Shown in pieces: positions 24,142 to 33,264 of a stretch of 64,000 nucleotides of DNA. The first letter of the stretch is position 1, and each line of letters opens with the position of its first letter. This DNA is from Acinetobacter tandoii DSM 14970 = CIP 107469 (GTDB lineage Bacteria > Pseudomonadota > Gammaproteobacteria > Pseudomonadales > Moraxellaceae), in NCBI RefSeq assembly GCF_000400735.1, contig NZ_KE007368.1, forward strand, positions 1 to 64,000, in the 5' to 3' direction. A model generated the notes under the pieces. That model was not told where the DNA came from, searched no databases, and worked only from the letters and a program-made list of their open reading frames with translations. Made by a program: the position numbers and the translations under genes.

Positions 24142-27068
24142 TATCTTAACTCCGACCAGAATGCGATGGTGTTGGCTGTACTTGTCACACTATAGGTTGC
24201 ACCTGCTGGAACAATGGCCTGAACTGCTGCACCACCACCAACTTGGTTTTGACGACCTCGATCTACAGCAACTCCGCCAACTGTAAGCGTCATTTCACCT
24301 TGGTTACTCTGCTCCCATGCGACAGATACCATGATGGGTTTACCTGTAGAATTGGTATACGTAGTTGCAAGTGAACGACTTGCTGTTAAGTTTTGCCATG
24401 TCTGGCCAACACCTAAGCCAACCGTATCGATAGAAATATTACCTGAGCCATCGAAAGTAGCTGAACCTGTAATGGCACCTGTCAGGGCAATAGTACGAGC
24501 CGTGGCAAGTTTGGTCGCTGTTGCAGCATTACCTGTGGTGTTTTGATTACCTGCCGTATTTACACCAGGTAAATTGATATTGGCCGTACCATCAAAATTG
24601 ACTCCGCCAATGGTGCGCGCTGTTTCTAATTTTGTTGCACTCGCAACATTGTCAACTAAACGCGCAAGCTTATAAGCAGTGCCGTTATGAAAATATGCAC
24701 CATCTTCACCGAGAAAAAGTGTAGAAATCGTAGCGCCTACATCGTTGGCCAAACTCAGACCAATTTGTCTATTAGTGCTGTTCCATTTTCCAGTATGTAA
24801 ATATTGTGCATAGCCTGCACCAGAAACTTTGTTGTAGTTGCCGAATTTTAATAAGTTATAACCTTCGGTATTACCGTTCCCAATAGTAATATCCGCAGGA
24901 AGATTACTAATATTAATATCAGCAGAACCATCAAATGGGGTGCCATTGATATTTTTCGTTGCTGCAAGTTTGGTCGCAGTCGCGGCATTGCCTGTGAGAT
25001 CTCCTTCGAATTTGTTGGCATACATAGACCCAATGGTCTTGATATCACCTTTAGCGTAGATCCCATTCACTGGTACCAATGATGCATCTGAATATGAGTT
25101 CGATACTAATAAGCCACCAACATTAATATTTTGAGCAGAACCAGAATTAAGAAAGCTGACCGCCACCGCTGAGTTAATCCCACTTTTAAGTGTAATTGAG
25201 GCATTAAAAGTCGTTACACCTGTAACCGTACCGCCTGTCAACGCAAGCTTTGTAGCATCAGCAATTGTAATGTTTGCTGAACCGTCAAAATTGACACCAT
25301 TAATTGTCCGTGCTGTAGCAAGTTTGGTTGCGGTCGCTGCATTGCCTGTAATATCTGAACTGGTCAGCGCAAGTGTGCCCGATGCTAAAGGGAAATAAAC
25401 AACTATTTGACCTGTATTATTACTTGGTTCAGAACGTCTCCATACATAGCAGCTAGACGCATCTCCAGTACCTGAAGCTTCAATCCCCCACCATTTACTG
25501 GTTGAACCCTCATTTACATTTGCTAGTTCGAGACGTAATGAAGGGTATGAAGCGCTAATCGATTGAGGTGCCCATTTATTTGTTGCATTCAGTAATGGTA
25601 CCGCAGCCCCAGAAGTCCCAATATTATATGTTGCTGCTGAACCCAGCCCTAAATTTGTTCTTGCAGTTGCAGCATCTGCTAAATCTGACAGATTAGCACT
25701 ATTTGCTAATTTGCTGTCCTGAAGTGCTTTACCTTGGGCAGCCGTTAAGGCTTGATCTGTAGCGGTACTGGTCAATGTGTTATTCAGTTGAACTACACCG
25801 CTTTGGGTAACAGAAGCTGAACGAATGTTCTGTTGTGACAAACTTGTGATTTGCCCTTTGTCATTCACCGTAATGGATGGAATTTGAATGGTGGATGCAT
25901 AAGTCCCCGCAACCACGCCAGAATTGGCTAGGGTCAATACACATGAAGAATTTGCTGAGCCATCAATGGAAAATGAACCAGTTGCAGCACCAGAGAAACT
26001 GACAGTTCGCGCAGCTTGCCATTTAGATGCACTGGCAACATTACTGCTTATACGAGGCAAAATGTAATTTGTTGCAGCTCCTAAATTATCAGGAGCATTC
26101 ACTTGTGCAACTTGCGGATTAATATCAAGCTGTGAATTTAAGCCTACAAATGCAACCCATTGAACCCGTGTATAACCTAATGCATTAATCCAGATTTCAT
26201 AATTGTCTGAACCAAGAGCAACTAAACCTACATTCAAAAAATTATTAAGGCCATCAACAACATACCAGACGCAATTCATACCTGTTGATGGATTATTATT
26301 TCCAGAGCGTAAAACGATAGTTTGAATAGCACATTGCGATACTGATCCTGCATTAAAACCTTGACCACCCGTAAAGTCGATTCTGACACTATCACCATTT
26401 TGTGGAATTTTAGCAGTAGCAAACTTCAACCAACCTGGACTCGCTCCAGTGAGGAGCTTATCGCCTGATAGTCTTAGTTTTTCAGCGCTTACAGCATTTG
26501 CCGTTTTGTCTAACTTATTGTCTTGAAGTGCTTTACCTTGCTTGGCCGTCAACGGTTTCGTTGAATCACTGGTGGTCAGATTATCCACCAATTCATTACG
26601 ACGAATATAATTGGTATCGACCCATGCTCTAGTCGCGTAAATTAATGAATTATCTAAATAGAGTGCGATAACTTCAGCATTTTGAATATTAATAACGAGC
26701 TTCAGCGCAATTTCACGTGCGCCACCTTCATCGGCTAAAGGTTTATAGGTGGGTGGATAGTTGGCATTCACCACCATGGTTGAACCTGCATAAAGCCCAA
26801 GTTCACGAATATAGAAACCACCTGTAGTTGAAGGAATAATAGCTTCACAGACGATTTGATTGGTGTTGTTTGGATTGATCTCGACGACATTGAGAGCGAT
26901 ACGAGCTTTTTCATTTACTAATGCAGTTCGCGTTTCTAAAGGCGTAGGCACTGAGCCATTGCCATCCCCAACCGCAATATGAGAATAGTTAATTTTATTA
27001 TTGAGGGTTGCACTGGCAATCAGTGCTTTACCGTTATTGGTTAAAATACCTTTGTAGGTTGCTGCCAT
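24141..27068 (-). CDS. H: Tail fiber protein gpH
   Basis: 975 aa. Residues 1-150 match the DUF3751 tail-collar fiber N-terminus (MAATYKGILTNNGKALIAS ... FYIRELGLYAG), which attaches to the baseplate. The rest is low-complexity fiber with repeated words: LTAKQGKALQD / LTAAQGKALQD, and four copies of a NAATATKLATARTINGVNF-like unit. The last 60 residues form the tip. Codon use differs little from neighbours. Fiber tips usually set host range. Confidence 0.92.
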   Translation of the reverse strand: MAATYKGILTNNGKALIASATLNNKINYSHIAVGDGNGSVPTPLETRTALVNEKARIALNVVEINPNNTNQIVCEAIIPSTTGGFYIRELGLYAGSTMVVNANYPPTYKPLADEGGAREIALKLVINIQNAEVIALYLDNSLIYATRAWVDTNYIRRNELVDNLTTSDSTKPLTAKQGKALQDNKLDKTANAVSAEKLRLSGDKLLTGASPGWLKFATAKIPQNGDSVRIDFTGGQGFNAGSVSQCAIQTIVLRSGNNNPSTGMNCVWYVVDGLNNFLNVGLVALGSDNYEIWINALGYTRVQWVAFVGLNSQLDINPQVAQVNAPDNLGAATNYILPRISSNVASASKWQAARTVSFSGAATGSFSIDGSANSSCVLTLANSGVVAGTYASTIQIPSITVNDKGQITSLSQQNIRSASVTQSGVVQLNNTLTSTATDQALTAAQGKALQDSKLANSANLSDLADAATARTNLGLGSAATYNIGTSGAAVPLLNATNKWAPQSISASYPSLRLELANVNEGSTSKWWGIEASGTGDASSCYVWRRSEPSNNTGQIVVYFPLASGTLALTSSDITGNAATATKLATARTINGVNFDGSANITIADATKLALTGGTVTGVTTFNASITLKSGINSAVAVSFLNSGSAQNINVGGLLVSNSYSDASLVPVNGIYAKGDIKTIGSMYANKFEGDLTGNAATATKLAATKNINGTPFDGSADINISNLPADITIGNGNTEGYNLLKFGNYNKVSGAGYAQYLHTGKWNSTNRQIGLSLANDVGATISTLFLGEDGAYFHNGTAYKLARLVDNVASATKLETARTIGGVNFDGTANINLPGVNTAGNQNTTGNAATATKLATARTIALTGAITGSATFDGSGNISIDTVGLGVGQTWQNLTASRSLATTYTNSTGKPIMVSVAWEQSNQGEMTLTVGGVAVDRGRQNQVGGGAAVQAIVPAGATYSVTSTANTIAFWSELR

Positions 27069-27071
27069 ATT

Positions 27072-27602
27072 CTACTCGACATAAATTGTGACTGTTTCCG
27101 CGCCATGAGTGCCGACAGCAACTCGCGGAATACAGATGGGTTGAACATTAATAATTAAATTGGTGAGGTGACGACTGGCAGGCTTTGCATCTTTTACAAG
27201 CCGATTCACTTCGGCATAGGTGTCCTCGGTCAGTTCCAAACCATTGAGATCCAGTTCTAAGGTGAAAGTTCCTGGTGTACCCATCGGGGTGGCTTCGAAC
27301 CATTCTTTGAAAATGCACTGATAGCCAAACTGTGCCAGTACTTCACGAACCGCCTGACGCGTTCCTTTAATTTGATGTTGACGAAAGGATTTTTTAATCA
27401 GTTGACGCTGTAATGACGGTTGCCAACTGGTGTCCCATGAGTCGACTGAATACTGCCAAGCAAGAAATGATAAAAATGGATCTGGCGCATCATCGATGGA
27501 AGCCAGTGTTTTGATTGCTACAGATAAGGCACTATTTTGTGATGTGACTGCTGTGAAATTTCGCTCGAATTGAGTGCTATTCGGAGGGAGTAATTGGCTC
27601 AT
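27072..27602 (-). CDS. I: Tail protein gpI
   Basis: 176 aa, as P2 gpI (176 aa). LPPNSTQFERNF at the start and DPFLSFLAWQYSVDSWDTSW are signature segments. A baseplate-periphery protein between J and the fiber; overlaps J by four bases. Confidence 0.92.
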   Translation of the reverse strand: MSQLLPPNSTQFERNFTAVTSQNSALSVAIKTLASIDDAPDPFLSFLAWQYSVDSWDTSWQPSLQRQLIKKSFRQHQIKGTRQAVREVLAQFGYQCIFKEWFEATPMGTPGTFTLELDLNGLELTEDTYAEVNRLVKDAKPASRHLTNLIINVQPICIPRVAVGTHGAETVTIYVE

Positions 27603-28504
27603 TCAACCCCTCCGATCGTTACTGAAATACTGGTGCAATAGGATGCTTGGGCAGGTGTTAATACGACATCTGCCGTAGGGCTAATCAATTCGACTCGATT
27701 TACACCATCAATATGTAAAGCTGCATAGATTGCAGACATGCGAATGGATCTGCCCAATCGTTTTTGTTTGGTGGCGTAGGCAGTTACATTGGCAATTGCT
27801 TGTTGCAACAACGTTGCTGCTTCTGGATCTTTGCCAATGTAGAGTTTGGCATTAATGGCATAGTTAACAATCGATGCCGACTGAACGGTGACTCGATCAC
27901 CAATAGGACGAACATCTTCTGCGGTCACCGCATTTGTGACAATTTGAACCAGTTCTGGAGAAGCAGCTCCAGTCAAAGAGTCCGCTTGTAAAATGGTTAA
28001 AGTGACATAGGCAGGTTGAGGTGAAACCACTGAAACATCACCGACACGACCATCGGCATCACGCGCAAATTTCTTATAAGCTGCTTCAGGTCCTGCAACG
28101 GATAAGGTATCAAAAGCCAGTTGAATCCGTTCACGGAAAGCATCGTCTGATTCCATCACCGCTGCAGTTGGAGGTGTTTTAGTATTATCTGCAGGCTTGA
28201 TGACTAAACGAACCACATTGAAGTTTGCCCCGACTTGATCCAGATCATTATTGGTTGCATAAGCCAATAATAATGCACGTGCAGAGGTATTAATACGGTT
28301 ACGCAAGACCAATTCACGATAGGCGTTTTCTTGAAGAAACTTAGTCAGAGGTTCGCTCTCACGCTCTAATGTTTCCGAAATTTGAACTTTTTGATCGTCT
28401 GAAAAAAGTGAAATTAGAGCGATTTTTCTTTCTGCATAAATAGATTCAAAGTCTAGACTTTCAATAATGTCGGGTGGTGCAAGTTGGCTAAAATCAACAC
28501 TCAT
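27599..28504 (-). CDS. J: Baseplate protein gpJ
   Basis: 301 aa versus 302 in P2. Baseplate-J/gp6-like: RNRINTSARALLLAYATNNDLDQVGA and RIQLAFDTLSVAGPEAAYKKFA are typical. Forms the wedge of the baseplate. Overlaps W by four bases. Confidence 0.94.
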   Translation of the reverse strand: MSVDFSQLAPPDIIESLDFESIYAERKIALISLFSDDQKVQISETLERESEPLTKFLQENAYRELVLRNRINTSARALLLAYATNNDLDQVGANFNVVRLVIKPADNTKTPPTAAVMESDDAFRERIQLAFDTLSVAGPEAAYKKFARDADGRVGDVSVVSPQPAYVTLTILQADSLTGAASPELVQIVTNAVTAEDVRPIGDRVTVQSASIVNYAINAKLYIGKDPEAATLLQQAIANVTAYATKQKRLGRSIRMSAIYAALHIDGVNRVELISPTADVVLTPAQASYCTSISVTIGGVE

Positions 28505-28848
28505 GCTTTTGCCCCCATATTGAGTGGAATTCTTAAATTCATGGCTTGTCCTGATGTTTTAAAAACACCTTCTATGTCAAAAACCAAACCACTCCCTGCT
28601 ACGCTATAAACAGTAATTTGGCTAATGTTGATTCGCTGTTCCCAAGTTGAAACTGCGGTATAAATTGCGCTGTAACATTTCAGTACCAGAACATCATTGA
28701 TGGGTTGATCGAGCAGTTCGAAAATAAGTGACCCATAAGATCGACGCATGACACGACTACCAATGGGTGTAGTAATAATGTCTTGTAATGATTGCTGAAT
28801 GGATTCTTGTACTGTGGTGATGACTTGGCCATTATTTTTATTAATCAT
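28501..28848 (-). CDS. W: Baseplate protein gpW
   Basis: 115 aa, as P2 gpW; gp25-like lysozyme fold without enzyme role (TTPIGSRVMRRSYGS, FELLDQPIN). Part of the baseplate wedge. Overlaps V and J by ATGA junctions. Confidence 0.93.
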   Translation of the reverse strand: MINKNNGQVITTVQESIQQSLQDIITTPIGSRVMRRSYGSLIFELLDQPINDVLVLKCYSAIYTAVSTWEQRINISQITVYSVAGSGLVFDIEGVFKTSGQAMNLRIPLNMGAKA

Positions 28849-29474
28849 GGAACGGGTACTCCTGATGTTCCGCCACCTGTTTGAACGCCAGATGTTTTGT
28901 GCGACTTCAGGCTGATATTGCCTGCTTTAACATCGGCTTCTGTGCTGAAATCACCTGTTGAATGGCTACTACCCTGTACTAATTGGCTACCGCCAACCGT
29001 GTTATTCCCTGTCATGGCCTGACTACCATTGACCTGAACGTTGCCATTGATGGTGGTATCTCCATTGATGGTGATGCCACCTAAGGCTGTGATAACTGCC
29101 GTACCACCTGTAGGCAGGATAGCTTCCAATGCATGGCTACTCACGTCATAAGAAATCAGGCAACCATCGGCAAAAATACGAATATTTTTATTCAAATCGT
29201 TTGAAGGAGCAGGATTGGATTCGTTGTTTAAACCTGCAATCGCCACGCCCATTTCTAAAACACCGCAAGGACTGAGGACTACGACTTCCTCTCCAATACT
29301 AGGTGGATCCCAAGTTTTATCGTCCCCTGCTCTTAAATTTAAATAACGAATTTCTGCAGTCGTAATCTCGCCTAAATCGACGGTGACTGTTGTAAAAGGT
29401 TGAGACGGTGTAATGGTCTTGATCCGTCCTAAACGGATTAAATTTTCAAGACGTCGAGCGAGTTCTGCATTCAT
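28845..29474 (-). CDS. V: Baseplate spike protein gpV
   Basis: 209 aa versus 211 in P2. Residues 1-95 form the OB-fold (LIRLGRIKTI ... VVLSPCGVLEMGVAI), followed by repeated beta-helix units (INGDTTINGNVQVNGS) and the tip. The spike pierces the outer membrane. First gene of the V operon, with a late promoter motif 44 bases upstream. Confidence 0.94.
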   Translation of the reverse strand: MNAELARRLENLIRLGRIKTITPSQPFTTVTVDLGEITTAEIRYLNLRAGDDKTWDPPSIGEEVVVLSPCGVLEMGVAIAGLNNESNPAPSNDLNKNIRIFADGCLISYDVSSHALEAILPTGGTAVITALGGITINGDTTINGNVQVNGSQAMTGNNTVGGSQLVQGSSHSTGDFSTEADVKAGNISLKSHKTSGVQTGGGTSGVPVP

Positions 29475-29500
29475 GATGCAATCGTTATGCAGCCCACTAA

Positions 29501-29540
29501 TTTATGCATGTGGTTATTTTTGTATGTGAGTTATATACAA
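29501..29540 (-). promoter_or_regulatory. Late promoter motif, V operon
   Basis: Same palindrome TTGTAT-N9-ATACAA (29540-29520) with TG at 29508-29507 at the same distance as in the F and P units, followed by CATAAA as a -10-like element. Located between S and V as in P2. Confidence 0.6.
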
Positions 29541-29550
29541 ATGAATTTTA

Positions 29551-29997
29551 TTATTTTGATAAATGATTCAAGACTTCAGATTCGATCAGATCTAATTCGT
29601 CGGGTGTGAATCCTAAAAGTTCACGAGCATCATATTTGACAGTTGGACCATCTCTTTCGACCCGATCTCGTAAACCATATTGGTGAACACGTGCAATGTT
29701 TGCCACTCGATTCATAAAGCCTATAGCAACGCCATCGGCAGTTCGTTCAATACGCATATATTTTGAAGTTTTAATGACATTGAACATTTTGTTCTTAATT
29801 TTATTTTTCTTGTCCCGGAGACGTTTTTTTCTGGGTACAAAAGCAGAGCCATCTGGATTTTGCTGTTTCGATATCCTGGTCTTTTGCGATGCCCGAATTT
29901 TACGGGCAATACTCATTTCTAATTTATGCAACTCAGCATCACTTAACTGAATCAGCAAAGCGCCAAGATGCTCATTGAGTGCCTGCAGCTCTGCCAT
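29551..29997 (-). CDS. S: Tail completion protein gpS
   Basis: 148 aa versus 150 in P2. ALNEHLGALLIQLSDAELHKL and KQQNPDGSAFVPRKKR are signature segments of the virion morphogenesis family. Needed to finish tails and join them to heads. Confidence 0.92.
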   Translation of the reverse strand: MAELQALNEHLGALLIQLSDAELHKLEMSIARKIRASQKTRISKQQNPDGSAFVPRKKRLRDKKNKIKNKMFNVIKTSKYMRIERTADGVAIGFMNRVANIARVHQYGLRDRVERDGPTVKYDARELLGFTPDELDLIESEVLNHLSK

Positions 29998-30000
29998 GTA

Positions 30001-30510
30001 TTAAGTTCCAAAGTAGTAATTTTCAGGAGGTGCAGATAACCATTCTGCCAATGTTTCCCCAGTTTTCTGGTCAATCATTTTAAATGGTTGAGATTCTGTG
30101 GCCGTTTCGTACTGAGGTTCATCAGGGAATGTGATATCCAATGTGCCATTTTCCTGACGTTTGACAATGACTCGCTCTGTAATTGGTAAGGTCAAGGACA
30201 AATCCACCGTATTATTACTGAGAATTTCAGTTTCAAATTTGAAGGCTTCTTTGGATTTATCCAGATTGACCAATAACTCACTTTGATGGACACGTACCCA
30301 TGCAAACAATGGAAGCATGACTGCATCCAATTCTCCTGCAAAACCTGTCAGGATGAAATTTAAGTCATAGACATATTCGAATGAAAGCCCATTTGCCAGC
30401 GTACAACGGACATTACCTTTGTCAGTAAAAATGAGCATACGATCTGGATCGCGCTGTAACTCTTTCACTGAATTGAGTAAATGGGTGCGTAGGCTATTGG
30501 GCTTTTTCAT
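30001..30510 (-). CDS. R: Tail completion protein gpR
   Basis: 169 aa versus 155 in P2. KKPNSLRTHLLNSV at the N-terminus and FILTGFAGELDAVMLPLFAW in the middle are typical. Three bases from gpS. Works with S in tail completion. Confidence 0.9.
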   Translation of the reverse strand: MKKPNSLRTHLLNSVKELQRDPDRMLIFTDKGNVRCTLANGLSFEYVYDLNFILTGFAGELDAVMLPLFAWVRVHQSELLVNLDKSKEAFKFETEILSNNTVDLSLTLPITERVIVKRQENGTLDITFPDEPQYETATESQPFKMIDQKTGETLAEWLSAPPENYYFGT

Positions 30511-30544
30511 GGTTTTGCTCCTGAAATAAAATGCAGTGTTACCA

Positions 30545-31399
30545 TCATGCGACTTGCTTCATGCCATAGATCGGCTCTAGGTGATCCCATTCTTTTTGGA
30601 ACTTGGCTTGATAACCCAATTTTTTATAGTTCGGACCGTTGTAAAGACTAAATACGGAAGCCCAATCTTCGGCACGGAGTGCATCTAGTAACGCCACTTT
30701 TTTTCCATTGACTGTTCCAGTTTTCCACTCAATAAATCGGATAAAGGCTTCAAGCTGCAGCGATTCACTGGTTTGCATTTGCTCGACAAAGTCTGCGACT
30801 GAGTCATAACCCAATTCTTTCCAATTTTCACCCATGATTTGGAACTGCCCCCAACTACAGGACATCAGAGCAGAATCTGTATGAATATTCTGTGCCAGAC
30901 GTAAACGGGTGTATTCAGCTTCATTGCCTTTGTAGCCACCAGTGACTGGATTCACGATACTTGGGCATGATTTTACTTGCAGATTGGCAAAGGCTTTGCC
31001 TTTGAATTCGGTCAGGTAAAAGTACATACGATGACGTTCAAATAGGATTTTTGCTTTACCATTTTTAAGGAAGCCAACGCCACGACCTTCAACTGCACCA
31101 AACACACGAATGGCTAACTCTGAAACTTTCAAGCGTTTGGCAGCTGCAACATAATCACTGTCTTTGAGCAATTTACTAATGTCTGAACCTGCAAGTGCTG
31201 CACGGGTTTTATCCCCGACTTTGCCGTCGACCAAAAGTCCTTTGCTTTTTTGGAATTGAATAACTGCATATTCGGTACTTTCACCAAACAAACCATCGGT
31301 ACTGAGTGGCTTACCTGTTTTGCCCTTAAAGCCTAATTCTTTTAATTTTTTTTGGATGATGACGACATCTTCACCACGTGCACCAAATTTAATAATCAT
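30545..31399 (-). CDS. Endolysin: peptidoglycan-binding plus N-acetylmuramidase
   Basis: 284 aa from ATG 31399, whose ATGA overlaps the preceding stop. Residues 1-70 are a PG_binding_1 domain (GARGEDVVIIQKKL, DGLFGESTEYAVIQFQ); residues about 95-280 match the DUF3380 N-acetylmuramidase family, with the probable catalytic Glu in FGAVEGRG. It cuts the cell wall at lysis. P2 gpK is a different enzyme type, so this lysis gene has been replaced. No signal peptide, so holin release is expected. Confidence 0.9.
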   Translation of the reverse strand: MIIKFGARGEDVVIIQKKLKELGFKGKTGKPLSTDGLFGESTEYAVIQFQKSKGLLVDGKVGDKTRAALAGSDISKLLKDSDYVAAAKRLKVSELAIRVFGAVEGRGVGFLKNGKAKILFERHRMYFYLTEFKGKAFANLQVKSCPSIVNPVTGGYKGNEAEYTRLRLAQNIHTDSALMSCSWGQFQIMGENWKELGYDSVADFVEQMQTSESLQLEAFIRFIEWKTGTVNGKKVALLDALRAEDWASVFSLYNGPNYKKLGYQAKFQKEWDHLEPIYGMKQVA

Positions 31400-31668
31400 C
31401 GTGCTGAACTCCAAATAAGCTTGGCCACGTTACCTTTTGAATGCCAAATAATTACCGCAAGCAATACGGCAAACACGGTGTCCCACAAGGTGACAGGATC
31501 TTTAAAAAAGAGAATATGAATGGATTGCCCTAAAAAGGAGGCAATTAAAATGGCAGCTAACCATGAATAGCCACGATGGAAATTTCCACCATGGCTGAAA
31601 CATGCAATACGAAAACCGCAGAGCAAATAGGCTACGACTGCGACCCACTGGAAAATTAGTTCGATCAT
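31396..31668 (-). CDS. Putative holin
   Basis: 90 aa from ATG 31668 (ATGA with the preceding gene). Three hydrophobic segments (about 3-22, 34-50, 58-76). Position directly before the endolysin and the three-span shape fit a phage holin; the family (3TM phage holin) is inferred. It would form the pore that releases the endolysin. Confidence 0.75.
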   Translation of the reverse strand: MIELIFQWVAVVAYLLCGFRIACFSHGGNFHRGYSWLAAILIASFLGQSIHILFFKDPVTLWDTVFAVLLAVIIWHSKGNVAKLIWSSAR

Positions 31669-32015
31669 GGTTTTCCACCTCGGAAAATGTTCAAGATGTC
31701 TGAAAGTTTGGCGGTCTTGACCCAATCCACCACTTTGATGAGTACAAATAGGCAAAGGGTTGATGTAAGAAGTGCTGCGACCGCATCTGTTTTTAGAAAT
31801 GTATGCTCGGTGATTAAAGGTGCACTGATATAACCAATACCAGTCGCAAGCAACATGTTGCGGATGCGCTGATAAGCATTTAAGTCTTTCTCAAATGTGG
31901 CAATAAATGCTGCCCCTAAAACCGCCCCAAGCAATGCATTGCCATTAATAAATGGAAGTAATGAAACCGCACTGAGGGTTGCAATTGTTGCTGTAGTTGT
32001 TGTTGGCTCTGCCAT
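31665..32015 (-). CDS. Small membrane protein, second holin or antiholin
   Basis: 116 aa from ATG 32015 with GGGA just upstream; an ATG at 32027 lies within gpX. Hydrophobic segments around 13-38, 54-66 and 77-97. Next to the first holin, so it is either the partner in lysis timing or the main holin. Sequence alone cannot settle which. Confidence 0.7.
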   Translation of the reverse strand: MAEPTTTTATIATLSAVSLLPFINGNALLGAVLGAAFIATFEKDLNAYQRIRNMLLATGIGYISAPLITEHTFLKTDAVAALLTSTLCLFVLIKVVDWVKTAKLSDILNIFRGGKP

Positions 32016-32017
32016 GT

Positions 32018-32230
32018 TCAGTCCCATAGTTGGATGCTTTGTTTTGTTTGTTGTGGCGTTTCAATATCAGGCAGAATCACTTCCGTCCCCATCGGAATCA
32101 GCACACCGTGCTCAATGATGTTTGGATTTGCTTCGAGTACCATTTCGACGACTCCAGAGCTGCGTCCGTATTCACGCCAACAAATGGAGTCGATGGTGTC
32201 GTTTTGTAGGGCATTGATGGTTTTGCTCAT
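32018..32230 (-). CDS. X: Tail protein gpX
   Basis: 70 aa as in P2 (67 aa). LysM-like shape: DTIDSICWREYGRSSG ... VLEANPNI. Placed between the head-completion and lysis genes as in P2. Confidence 0.9.
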   Translation of the reverse strand: MSKTINALQNDTIDSICWREYGRSSGVVEMVLEANPNIIEHGVLIPMGTEVILPDIETPQQTKQSIQLWD

Positions 32231-32235
32231 AATGC

Positions 32236-32463
32236 TCAGTCCTTACAATCCAAGCTTTCAATAATTTTAATTTCGCACTCATAAGTATTAACATCGATGC
32301 CCTGAGACTGCCTAAAGAGCCTTGTTTCTGACTTCAAATTGGACTGTGTTAGATCCAAACCAAGTTCCTGAGCAATTTTTTCAAGTGCAAGTCGCTCTAA
32401 TTCTTTCTGAGAAAAACGATACCAATGCGTACGTTTATGACTTTCGACTGAAGAAATATTCAT
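32236..32463 (-). CDS. Hypothetical phage protein, paralog of next gene
   Basis: 75 aa. No named family. The segment LERLALEKIAQELGLDLTQS aligns with LRRLIAEAIAEKLGIDLEDE of the following upstream gene, so the two look like tandem copies that have drifted. Located between L and X, an insertion relative to P2. Confidence 0.55.
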   Translation of the reverse strand: MNISSVESHKRTHWYRFSQKELERLALEKIAQELGLDLTQSNLKSETRLFRQSQGIDVNTYECEIKIIESLDCKD

Positions 32464-32466
32464 GTT

Positions 32467-32706
32467 TCAAAATTCCCGTCTTTTTTCAATAAAGTGAATA
32501 GCAACTGCATGTGCTTCAAATTCAGTCGATGAAAGATGCTGTAAGTTTTCTAAATTGGTGTAATAGAAACTATTTTTTTCATCTTCAAGATCGATACCCA
32601 GTTTTTCAGCAATGGCTTCCGCAATAAGTCGACGTAATTCAATAGAATCCACGACTGCTATCGTTTGTTTGAACTCATCATGTTTAGTAATTGGAAAAAC
32701 TTTCAT
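32467..32706 (-). CDS. Hypothetical phage protein
   Basis: 79 aa from ATG 32706, overlapping the gpL stop (ATGA) with GGAG six bases upstream; a longer reading to 32757 lies in gpL. Shares the helix pattern of its neighbour at 32236-32463. Function unknown. Confidence 0.55.
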   Translation of the reverse strand: MKVFPITKHDEFKQTIAVVDSIELRRLIAEAIAEKLGIDLEDEKNSFYYTNLENLQHLSSTEFEAHAVAIHFIEKRREF

Positions 32707-33152
32707 ATCAGCTCCACCACGGTATGGTTTTCCCCTAATAAGTGCTGAATAGCCCACTGCTTATTGCGACGATAATCATCGACGGTGCCTTCAGCTTGAT
32801 CTGCTCTTTTGGCACCAGAATTGGAACTGTCATAATTGCGATAGTTCTCGTTTACTTTGGCTGCTACACCATTGGCGACTGCAGACAAATATAGAAAATC
32901 CGTTTCTGGTTGATCATTGATTTGGGTAGTGGAAAGTTCAGACAAAACGGATGCTTTGGCTTTGAGTGAAACTAGCAATCGGTTGATGTCGAGCACTTCT
33001 TCAATGATGGCTTGTTTGAGTCGTTCGTTTGTAACCGCGCTATCGATACGGACAATTTCTCGGATGTGATCCAAAAGAATAATCGGATAAAACGGGTCAC
33101 TTTTGATTTCGATTTGGCTTGGTGTGTTATTGCCATTTGCGACGAATCCCAT
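32703..33152 (-). CDS. L: Head completion protein gpL
   Basis: 149 aa versus 169 in P2. FYPIILLDHIREIVRID and the C-terminal YRRNKQWAIQHLLGENHTVVEL are typical. It seals filled heads for tail joining. A 112-base gap holding a long hairpin separates it from M. Confidence 0.88.
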   Translation of the reverse strand: MGFVANGNNTPSQIEIKSDPFYPIILLDHIREIVRIDSAVTNERLKQAIIEEVLDINRLLVSLKAKASVLSELSTTQINDQPETDFLYLSAVANGVAAKVNENYRNYDSSNSGAKRADQAEGTVDDYRRNKQWAIQHLLGENHTVVELI

Positions 33153-33180
33153 GCGATCCCCTGCCGTTGTTTTTGTTAGT

Positions 33181-33247
33181 GCATGGGTGGGAACAATAGT
33201 ATTTATGTGTATTACAGTGTAATGACATCCCTATTGTTCGCCCATGC
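33181..33247 (-). promoter_or_regulatory. Long inverted repeat between gpM and gpL
   Basis: Arms at 33181-33199 and 33231-33247 pair over 17 bp with a 2-base bulge (GCATGGG... and ...CCCATGC, GAACAATAG / CTATTGTTC). The loop contains ATTACA-CTGTAAT, which can form its own small hairpin. No T-run, so more likely an mRNA processing or stability element than a terminator. Confidence 0.6.
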
Positions 33248-33264
33248 GGTGCGTGGGCACTCGG

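Noticed and set aside
29551..31399. Missing P2 lysis genes lysA/lysB/lysC between endolysin and R
   Set aside because: Looked for an overlapping Rz/Rz1 spanin pair between 30510 and 30545 and in other frames; nothing convincing found, so none is annotated.
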